Shown here piece after piece: positions 1 to 8,683 of a stretch of DNA of 64,000 bases. The translations under genes and the position numbers were made by a program. Source of the stretch: Aphidius gifuensis (lineage: Eukaryota > Arthropoda > Insecta > Hymenoptera > Braconidae); assembly GCF_014905175.1 (NCBI RefSeq), contig NC_057790.1:16518469-16582468 (forward strand). The letters run 5' to 3'. Under the pieces are notes generated by a model. That model searched no databases. It was not told where the DNA came from and saw only the letters and a program-made list of their open reading frames with translations. The number at the start of each line of letters is the position of its first letter. The first letter of the stretch is position 1.

Positions 1-26
1 TGGTGTTCTTTTTTTTAGCACGAAAA

Positions 27-813
27 ATGGTACAAAAATGTATTGTTTTCGAATGTCAAACATTAAAGGCAAATAAAAATGGTATTTCTATTTTTTCTGT
101 ACCAAAGGTAATATTTTAATGAAATATATATTTATATACCTACTTATATATATTATTTTTCATACTAATTTGTATTTTCTTAACAATTTAAGGATCCTAA
201 ACTTTTTGATGCTTGGAAATCAAATCTCCCAAAGCTAAGGAATTCCCTGAGTGTATCAAGTTTGGTTTGTGAAAAACATTTTCATCCAAGTGATATAATA
301 TCACAGTTTACTCAAAAATTACCTTCAGAAACGTGGATATATCCTCGTAGTAAAAAACGATTGAAACCTAAGGCTGTCCCTATATCTTCAGACGTCTGTT
401 CATCTTCAGATAATACAATATTCAAGGGTGATAACGAGGCAATAAAAGCGAATGATGAAGTACCAAATGAATCTATCGTTGATGCATCAATTAATCCTTA
501 TGTTCTTGTATCAATTAAACCTGGTGTTAATGTACCAGATGAGCATGAATTTTATGTACCAATGCAATGTAATGTTCATGAACAAAATGACTCTGATGTT
601 CATGTACCAGATGAGTACGAATTATATGTACCAATGCAATGTAATGTTCATGTACCAACTAAATCATCATTACATATGATACATGCGTCAACTCAGACTG
701 TAGACCATAATGATTCATTCGAACTAAATAAAAAAAAATCGAATGTAAACACCGGTATTTTTAATTTTTTAATGATCATATACTTTGATGTGTCACATTG
801 TCATGTATTATGA
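27..813 (+). CDS. THAP-domain zinc-finger protein, 3' end uncertain (P-element-like or THAP family)
   Basis: Two exons join cleanly: 27-107 (starting ATG at 27) and 193-813, with GT at 108 and AG at 191-192. The product opens with a complete THAP zinc finger. The first cysteine pair is C-x4-C at residues 5 and 10, there is a VPKDP segment and the conserved W of DAWK, and the C-x2-H pair lies in VCEKHF. The invariant proline follows in KPKAVPI. THAP domains are sequence-specific DNA-binding modules found in P-element transposases and in many domesticated proteins. After the finger the protein is low in complexity and holds two copies of a roughly 22-residue unit containing YVPMQCNVH (nt about 532-590 and 598-655). 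No transposase catalytic region follows. The frame stays open to 813, but a GTATTT near 752 could be a donor leading to lost exons. The neighbouring transposon nest suggests a mobile-element origin; a host gene fragment is possible. Confidence 0.65.
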
Positions 814-902
814 TATTGCCAAAAATGTAAACAAAAATACCATGTGACCATAGAACTGTTGTAGTAAAAGCGCCACCATCGGCAAAAAAAGGTACTGACT
901 TG

Positions 903-973
903 CTCCATTCCGTGAGCTTCACCAACAGCCTATGCTTTAACATAGGAGATTACCCTCCTTATACACCTCCATG
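903..973 (-). mobile_element. Small MITE, first copy of the 61-71 bp family
   Basis: Read on the minus strand it starts CATGGAGGTGTATAAGGAGG and later carries GAAGCTCACGGAATGG. The same two blocks occur in a second copy at 6453-6513. The middle differs: this copy has an extra short palindrome (CCTATG...CATAGG). Confidence 0.6.
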
Positions 974-1140
974 GTTTATATACAACAAATGTCAGATTGA
1001 ATTGCAGTCATTTGTCAGCCAGTGATGGGTAATTTGACAATTTTGGTGGTATCATACCAATTAGACGTATAATACTGTATCGAATGTATGATAGTTGAAA
1101 GTGCCCTCTTTTTTCTATTAAATAAAGCGGTGTCTCCACT

Positions 1141-1304
1141 GCACCCGTATTCACAGGGCAAATTTTATACAATTTAGGGCTTTTTTTTGCCACTGATGGC
1201 GCTTATAAAATTTTTTTTATATAGATTTTACATATAAAAGCTCCACAAGCGCCACCGGTGGATAAAAAAAGCCCTAAATTGTAATGCCCTGTGAATACGG
1301 GTGC
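1141..1304. mobile_element. 164-bp MITE with 20-bp perfect terminal inverted repeats
   Basis: GCACCCGTATTCACAGGGCA at 1141-1160 is matched exactly in inverted orientation at 1285-1304. The inverted match continues inward through the motif TTTAGGGCTTTTTTT. There is no coding capacity. The element sits inside the larger TIR element. Confidence 0.75.
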
Positions 1305-1581
1305 TGGTTGCAAGATCTTTCATCACTAGATAATTACTAGAATTTTGGTGGAAAACAGCCTTTAAAAGCCTTGCAAGCTATCGCAGCCAATGGGACATGT
1401 TTGTATAATATTGAAAATATTATTAGTCTTAATTTTTCTTCCATTCATTGTTACTAAAGGCATGTGGCCACTAGCATAGTTTTTCGACCAAGTTCTATGC
1501 CATAGCACTTGTGTCACTATATCTCACTAGAAATTTACTAGAAAATGGCCGCCGAGGACTATGTTGAAAAAATGCTGCGTG

Positions 1582-2583
1582 CAGTGTTGGGTAGGTAAGA
1601 TACCTCGGTATCTTACATGTGTAAGATACCATGTAAGATACCGTATCTTACATCATCGGTTTCATACATCGAGGTATCTTACATTGCGTTCCCAGCGCCT
1701 TCTACGAATAAAAGTGGAACCTTCGTGCTACAATTTTTTTTTATTCGATAAATACATGTAATTTATTTATTAAATAAATAAAAATTCCAAAAACAAGCAG
1801 TAGCTAAGGAATTAATGTTGCTTAAAAAAGAATTTCTTTGGCAACTGTAATTCCTTAGCTCCATCTTTTCCTTAGCTACTATTTTTCCTTGGGATTTTTA
1901 TTTATTTAAAAAATTAGTTATTTAAAATTAAAGCAACATTAATTCCTTAAAACATAATTTTTTGGCAACATTAATTTCTTAGCTACATCTTTTTCTTAGC
2001 TACTGCTTTTCCTTGGACATTTCAATTTATTTAATAAATAAAATTACATGCATTTTATTTTTTAAATATAAATATGAATAAATAAAAATCACAAGGAAAA
2101 ATAGTAGCTAAGGAAAAGATGGAGCTAAGGAATTACAGTTGCCAAAGAAATTCTTTTTTAAGCAACATTAATTCCTTAGCTACATCTTTCCCTTAGCTAC
2201 TGCTTTTTCTTGGACATTTCCATCTTTTAAAAATAAAATGACATGTATATTATTTATTTAATGAATAGAAAATGTCCTAGGAAAAAGCAGAAGTATGAAA
2301 GGATGGAGCTAAGAAATTAATGTTGCTGCGAAAAATTATGTTTCAAGCAACATACCTTTCCAAAACTGGTTTTCCTTGATATTATATATATTTATATAAC
2401 AAATAAATTACATGTACCAATATATATCGAGCAATAAGAACTAATTGTCGAGTCGACAGCAGTCGACAGACATCAAGAATGTTCAAAATGGCGTCAGAGG
2501 TATCTTACAGTTTCTTACAGTATCTTACAGTATCTTACTGTAAGTGTATGAAACCTCAAAAATCGAACATTTACCCATCACTG
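1582..2583. mobile_element. 1.0-kb TIR element with internal palindromes
   Basis: Ends are CAGTGTTGGGTA on the left and the inverted CAGTGATGGGTA on the right, the same family of ends as the surrounding element. Next to each end lie stacked GTAAGATACC/GGTATCTTAC repeats (1592-1690 and 2500-2545). The interior holds a long inverted repeat built from CTTAGCTAC-type units: about 1795-1910 pairs with about 2073-2185. The arms would fold into a hairpin of over 100 bp. There is no coding frame. Confidence 0.6.
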
Positions 2584-4040
2584 TACGCCATGTATCATAC
2601 ATTAAAAGCGCCTCTACATTTCACTTTTTAAACTATTTTACTGACGCCATTTCGCCTAGTCCGCCATTGTACACATATTTTGCGCCCAAAAGCAATATGT
2701 CAACATAATATGTAATTTCATGAATTTATTAATATTTATTGGACACAATCAACGACTAATGATTGTGTATATTTTATTTGAATAATCTCAAAAATTATTA
2801 TAAGAAAAATGAGATAATAGGCCATCACATGAAATGTGGGGCAGGAGGGTTTTGACAGGTTCTAAGGAACATCATGGAATGCCAGGAAAAAGTTTCATTA
2901 GCTTGCAAAAAAAAAAAATAAATACAGTAATTACGAGATTATAATCACACAGATAATTTAACATTACTCAATATCACAAATATATTTTCCCTGTCGTTTT
3001 TTATGAGGAACGTATTATATTGATCTAGGAAACCTATTTGCCAAGTTGACATCTTTTTCCATATTGGCATACTTTAATATATTCAAGACGAACTCATTAG
3101 CCGATTTTTTAAAGTAGTCATAATATTAACTGTTGAATTATTTTCTCATAAAATTTTTTATACACGTTGATGAATTTAATTATTATTTAGCGTTGTCGAA
3201 TAAAAAAAAACAGTTTGACAGCTGTGTACAGGTGTGTACATAGTGGTGTGAGTGATTTTAATCATTTACTTCATTTTATAAAAAAAAGAGGGCACTTTCA
3301 ACTATCATACACTTCATGTAGTATCATACGTATGATACGTATCATACGTATGATTGTATGATACCCCGAAAATCGTCGAATTACCCAACACTGCTTGCTT
3401 GCTTGCTTTGCTTGCTTGCTCGCATAGGAACAAGCAGGAATGAACCGAGCAGAAAAATAATTATAATATTTCGAGACAACAATTCCGTCAGCTGTTACAT
3501 ACATACATACTACATACATACAATACTTATGAAATATAAATGATAACAAACCCACGTCTCATACATTGCTGTAAAATTAGTTGTTTTTTTAATAAATATA
3601 TCCATTTTTGATAAACAATGTGCATTTGATTTGTGGTAAAAAGAATGAACAATGGATTTATTAACACATTCAGTAAGTATTACAGTTATTTTCATTGAAA
3701 CAAACACATAACCTTTTTTTTTATAATTTTTTTTCGGAATTTGCTTTATTGAATGTACATAAATATGAATATTGAAACGTTACTATTTATTTATTATTAC
3801 AAATTCAGCTTGCTGAAATCACAGTGCATCATGATGGTGAAGTACTTTAAGTGCCTTTGGGCAAAAATAGCACTGTAAGCATGATTTCTTTGAAGTCTTT
3901 TGTTCCTGATACGATTGGGATGACATACAACAAACCTGATGGGACCTCAGCCCTTGTACCACTTGGAAATGATAAATTTTATATACCACAAGGAGTTAAA
4001 ACATGTTTCATTCGTGTCAACAAAAATAACAGTATGTTGC

Positions 4041-4298
4041 TTACGATTTTATCATGATGATCAATTAGCTGGATTAAATAGTTTCATACAAGGAAAAAGT
4101 ACTGCAAATCAGCGTATCGAAAGCTTTTGGTCTTAGTTGCGTCGAGCTGGGATTAACCATTACATTTCACTTTTTAAAGACATGCGTGATTCTTTTGTTT
4201 TTGATAATTCAAATCCAATTCATATTGAATGCATAACATACTGTTTTGGACCACTGATCCTCTATGAACTACAACGAATACTTAATACAAATAGTTAA
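4041..4298 (+). pseudogene. Integrase/transposase-like C-terminal remnant, interrupted by a stop
   Basis: The plus frame reads a block containing GKSTANQRIESFW, then an in-frame TAG at 4134-4136, then LRRAGINHYISLFKDM and an L-x-ELQRIL tail, closing at TAA 4296-4298. The pattern G-(K/R)-S-x-x-NQRIE-x-(W/F)-W followed by LRR is what I know from the C-terminal part of an integrase-core (DDE/RNase H-fold) protein group spread by transposons in animals. That is recognition from memory, not a search. The nonsense codon and absence of the N-terminal catalytic region make it non-functional as it stands. Related frames on the minus strand (4269-5095) look like other parts of the same degraded element. 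Confidence 0.55.
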
Positions 4299-5435
4299 TA
4301 AAATCAAAACCATTCTAGATGGTGACGTTCCTATTGATTTTAAATATTTGAATATATTTTCAAAACTTGGAATTGTTTGAAATTTTAAATTTGCTAATTC
4401 GATTGTAGAATCATCAAGAATAGGCTTAGTGAAATCGTCATAAAACAAATTTTTAATTTTTCCAGAGATTTGTTGTTTATCGTAGAGTTGATTTTCATAA
4501 ATATCTAAAGTTTTTGTCTTTATATTTGTTGAATCACTTTTTTGTAAATAATTTTCACTGTCATAACTACAATGGTACCAGCGTGACTTAATGTGTTTTT
4601 CATTTATATTAGCCTTAACAGTCTCTTGATTCATTGTCACATTGTTTTGAATATGCAAAAAAAAAAAGTTGATTATTTAAAGAATTTGAACCGAAGAACA
4701 AAACAATTATCTGGTTTGGTAATACTGATTGTGTTGTTTCAGAAACTTTTCGTTTTTTTGATGGTTGTAAATCTTCAAGCATTGTTTTTAATTGAATCCC
4801 TTTAAAATTCCTGATTCCATTATGAAAATCTAATTTGAAAAATACAAAAGAAAAAGACAATATGAAATTGAAGATATAAATAAGTAAGTAAAACATAAAA
4901 AAAATAGAACATACTGTCATTTTTGTTGACACGAATGAAACATGTTTTAACTCCTTGTGGTATATAAAATTTATCATTTCCAAGTGGTACTAGGGCTGAG
5001 GTCCCATCAGGTTTGTTGTATGTCATCCCAATCGTATCAGGAACAAAAGACTTCAAAGAAATCATGCTTACAGTGCTATTTTTGTCCAAAGGCACTCAAA
5101 GTACTTCACCATCATGATGCACTGTGATTTCAGCAAGCTGAATTTGTAATAATAAATAAATAGTAACGTTTCAATATTCATATTTATGTACATTCAATAA
5201 ATCAAATTCCGAAAAAAAATTATAAAAAAAAGGTTATGTGTTTGTTTTAATGAAAATAACTGTAATACTTACTGAATGTGTTAATAAATCCATTGTTTAT
5301 TCTTTTTACCACAAATCAAATGCACATTGTTTATCAAAAATGGATATATTTATTAAAAAAACAATAATTTTACAACTAATTTTACAGCAATGTATGAGAC
5401 GTGGGTTTGTTATCATTTATATTTCATAAGTATTG

Positions 5436-6393
5436 TACGGAAGCCGGGTAGTGCCACCATGTACGTAAGGTATGTATAGATGTATGCATGTATACAGATG
5501 CATGCATGTACGTATTTGCACATTTGTGTGTACATAGCCTGTTCACATAAACTGTTTACGTTCGTTTACAGTAATATGCACATGTAATCGAACATGTAAT
5601 CCAAATGTAAGTAAATATTAAGCCGCGTTTTTATAAATATAATGTATAGCAGCGCGAGAGAGACTAAAGGGAGGCTATTTTAAATGTATATTCGCAAAAA
5701 AATTAAAAAAAATACAATGGCAAGTCAAGTTCGTTTATTTTATTTTTTATTTATTTAATTAATGTAAATTGCAATGAAATTTGTGTATATTATTTTTCAA
5801 ATATCAATATTTTTTTTAAGTATACTTATAGTTTTTTTTTTTCTATCTAATGACATTTTAAATTTAAATAAAGATTACATTTTAGTTTTTTTTTTCAATA
5901 TATTCAAAAGGATCAGACGAATTTTGATATTGCTTGTTATTTATATAAAAAAAGAAATTAATAAATAAAATGTTGAGTTTATTATTTTGTTGACATCATT
6001 TCTCACCTCACATTTAAATTTATGTCATTAGATAATAAAAATATTGATATTTGAAAAATAATATACACAAATTTTCTTGCAATTTACCTTAATTAAATAA
6101 ATAAAAAATAAAATAAACGAACTTGACTTGCCATTGTATTTTTTTTAATTTTTTTGCGAATATACATTTAAATAGCCTCTTTTCGTCTCTCTCACTCTCT
6201 GCTATATATCATATTTATAAAAACGCGGCTTAATATTTACATGTTCGATTACATGTGCATATACATGTAAACGAACATGTAAACGGACATGTAGACGAAC
6301 ATGTACACACACATGTGCAAATACGTACATGCATACATGCATACGTACATGCATACTCGCATACGTACATGGTGGCACTACCCGGCTTCCGTA
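5436..6393. mobile_element. Foldback (giant palindrome) element, about 958 bp
   Basis: Ends are perfect inverted copies: TACGGAAGCCGGGTAGTGCC at 5436 and its complement ending at 6393. Pairing continues almost to the centre: 5622 with 6232 (AAGCCGCG), about 5700-5765 with about 6085-6150, 5774-5820 with 6042-6085, and about 5845-5870 with about 6011-6035. The unpaired loop is only about 130 bp. GTATTG flanks both sides (5430-5435 and 6394-6399; it could be read as 8 bp, GTATTGTA). There is no coding frame. Confidence 0.8.
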
Positions 6394-6452
6394 GTATTGT
6401 ATGTATGTAATATGTATGTATGTAACAGCTGACGGAATTGTTGTCTCGAAAT

Positions 6453-6513
6453 CATGGAGGTGTATAAGGAGGGTAATCTCTCGAATTTCACTGAAGCTCA
6501 CAGAATCTCCATG
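6453..6513 (+). mobile_element. 61-bp MITE with 8-bp target duplication
   Basis: The sequence starts CATGGAGG and ends TCTCCATG. It is flanked by CTCGAAAT at 6445-6452 and again at 6514-6521. The inverted arm of the host element (3467-3482) shows the same site without the insertion. It is related to the copy at 903-973. Confidence 0.75.
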
Positions 6514-6600
6514 CTCGAAATATTATAATTATTTTTCTGCTCGGTTCATTCCTGCTTGTTCCTATGCGAGCAAGCAAGCGAAGCAAGCAAGCAAGTAAGC

Positions 6601-7176
6601 AGGAAGACGTGAATGTCCCTTCCCGGCCGATAAACTCAATTTATAATAGTATAAGGGCGTATGTATGATGAAAAATATATATGATATACGCCTTTATTAT
6701 ACGCGAGAATATTAGTTCTATTAGTTCCTGCTTGCTTTCTCTAGAGTGGGTATAAGCTTGTACCCACTCTAGCTTTCTCTGCTTGCTAGCGCGACGAGCA
6801 GGCAAGTAAGGCAAGCAAGCGTGAATGTCCCCACCCGGCTTCCGTATATATAGGCTATAGCTTGGAAAGATACGGAAAGATACCGTGTAAGTTACATTAA
6901 TTTACATGACTTGGTTTTTTACATATCTTACATACTCATCATGTCTTTTATATTGTTATATTACATTAAGGTCTTTTTACCTGTTTTTATCGGATTTTTT
7001 TTTTTTTGTTATGATTTCTAATTTCTATATCATTGTATTTGTTGGAACTGATTTAAAAAAAAAAAAGCCTCTGGTGTATTGGTTATAACAATTGAAATAA
7101 TCTATCAATAACCAAAGTCATTATCCAAAACATATATTAAAAAATTTAGTAATATTATTATTAAAACAACAAATAA
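6601..7176. other. Edge of the transposon nest and upstream region of TIMMDC1
   Basis: 6600-6860 holds fragments that recall the foldback end (GTGAATGTCCC..CCCGGCTTCCG). 6860-6930 has loose GATACC/GTAAG repeats like those in the 1.0-kb element. From about 6930 to 7176 the sequence is plain AT-rich DNA leading to the TIMMDC1 start. No recognisable core promoter motif was found. Confidence 0.4.
6741..6772. repeat. Perfect 12-bp inverted repeat
   Basis: CTAGAGTGGGTA at 6741-6752 and its complement at 6761-6772 are separated by 8 bases. It lies in the right fringe of the transposon nest, between GCTTGCT-type repeats. It may be the tip of another degraded element. Confidence 0.6.
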
Positions 7177-8226
7177 ATGGTTAGTTTATTAAGAAATGTG
7201 CCTTTTGGAAGGCTGTCAGTTTTTGGTTTGTTTACAACCTCTAGTGATGAAGTCAAAACTCCAGGTTATGAAGACTTGATACCTGAAAAACCAACTGGAT
7301 GGGCAGGAATACGTAGCTTATTTACCTTTAAGTATGTATCATTATTAGGATAAATATTATATTTTAGCAACAACAAAAAATAATACTTGTATATATTTTG
7401 TTTAAAATTTTAGTGAATATGGAGAGTTACGTCCTGAATTGGCAACAGCAACACAAATGAGTACCTTGTGTATATTGGGAGGCATGATGTTTGGTGGATT
7501 TCTACATGCTCGAGTTGCCTGGATAGATTTTATGGAAAATAATCATGCGACAATGTTTGCAAATCATATAGATGCTAAAAAAAAATTACAGGATGTTGTT
7601 ACATTTAATATGGGCAAAGGAGCTGTCAAATGGGGCACAAAAATTGGAGGATTTTGTACATTATGCATGTAAAAAAATTTATACTATTTTTGTTATTATT
7701 ACTAACTTTAAGAAAATTATTATAGTTGATTAAATAAATGTCTTTTATTTTAAATAGATTTACAAACCAATTCATTGCTGCATACCGTGGCAAACCAGGA
7801 ATAATTGAATATATTGGTGCAGGTGCACTGTCTGGAGGATTGTACAAATTAAATATGGGAGTCAGAGGATTGGCAGTAGGTACAATTGTTGGTGCTGCTT
7901 GTGGTACAGTTGCTGGTGCTACATCAATAGCTCTATTAAAACTTACTGGCTACACAATGGAAGACATACAACAGACACAATATGAAATTAAAAATTTACG
8001 TGATGAGTAAGTCTTTTTTTTTGTGTTTATAAAAGTATTTCAAAATATTCATTTAGTGTTGATATATATATTTATTGTTTTATGAATTTTTAGACGAGTT
8101 CGTGCAGCACATAAAAATATGTTGAAGGAAGAAGTCCAAACATTAAGATCAGAAAGTGTTGATCTCAGAGAATCACGAAAAAAGGATGGATCATTAGATA
8201 ATATAGATACAGTAAATAAAAAATAA
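7177..8226 (+). CDS. Timmdc1: TIMMDC1-like mitochondrial complex I assembly factor
   Basis: Four exons give 263 residues: 7177-7331, 7414-7668, 7758-8006 and 8094-8226, each with GT-AG borders and phases that close. TIMMDC1 (the RPII140-upstream protein of flies) is a mitochondrial inner-membrane member of the Tim17/22/23 family. It helps build the membrane arm of respiratory complex I. Visible features are an N-terminal segment with GYEDLIPEKPTGW, a conserved middle block (GELRPELATATQM), and the glycine-rich Tim17-type membrane region from about residue 130 (KIGGFCTL, then YIGAGALSGGLYKLNMG and VGTIVGAACGTVAGA). A charged helical tail rich in K, E and R follows. Length matches the family. 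A poly(A) signal AATAAA lies at 8282-8287. The neighbouring twinfilin gene is convergent. Confidence 0.9.
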
Positions 8227-8281
8227 AGTAATCCAATTTATTTCAGTGATGAATGATTAACATATTGTATATACTCGTTTC

Positions 8282-8287
8282 AATAAA
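8282..8287 (+). terminator. Poly(A) signal of the TIMMDC1 gene
   Basis: AATAAA lies 56 bases after the TIMMDC1 stop codon, followed by a T-rich stretch at 8325-8345. Confidence 0.6.
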
Positions 8288-8683
8288 AACTCTTGTTTAA
8301 ACAATAATTTTAATTGAGGCAATTTGTTTTTTTTTTCTTTTATTTTTAAAATTATATAATATATTATTGAGAGCATTTTAATAGGCCTTCAAGTATTCAA
8401 CTTCAAAAAATTTCATGATAAATTTTATAAATAAAAATAGTATTATATATTGAACATCACTTACAGAATAGGCCTGATAATGAATAACTTTTTTTTTTCT
8501 TTCTTTTACTACAATTATTTCTTCACTATGATCAAGAATGATTGACATATAATTAAAACAAAACGAAACAAAAAGAAATCTATAAATTGATATAATATTG
8601 TAAAGTAATAATTTGTCTTGTAACATTGATTTAAATTGATTAAATTAAATTTTATGTATTTTAAAATTATAATAGTTATATAA

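Larger units (their letters stand above)
1020..3393. mobile_element. TIR element of about 2.4 kb, ends CAGTGATGGGTAATT
   Basis: The left end from 1020 and the reverse complement of the right end at 3393 align for about 100 bp. Both begin CAGTG(A/T)TGGGTAATT, then share GGTATCATAC, and end in GATAGTTGAAAGTGCCCTC followed by a T run (left to about 1117, right from about 3288). No coding frame survives. The interior holds a 164-bp MITE (1141-1304) and a second element with related ends (1582-2583). I could not find matching target-site duplications, so the outer boundaries may have been rearranged. Confidence 0.6.
3394..6600. mobile_element. Large inverted-repeat element carrying transposase remnants
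   Basis: The left arm (3394-about 4038) is repeated in inverted orientation on the right, first at about 4909-5435, then, after an inserted foldback element, at 6394-6452, and after a second insertion at about 6514-6600. Both outer ends are runs of GCTTGCTTGC. Each arm contains the same coding-like stretch (3851-4040 plus; 5095-about 4915 minus), beginning PLGKNSTVSM or PLDKNSTVSM and ending FIRVNKN. The 4040-4900 loop holds an integrase-like remnant on the plus strand and other degenerate frames on the minus strand (4269-4658, 4615-4850). Arms longer than 600 bp in this state suggest either an inverted duplication or a long-TIR transposon. Confidence 0.65.

Noticed and set aside
3298..3707. 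Several short frames in both directions
   Set aside because: They fall within the terminal and inverted repeats of mobile elements and contain simple-repeat peptides.
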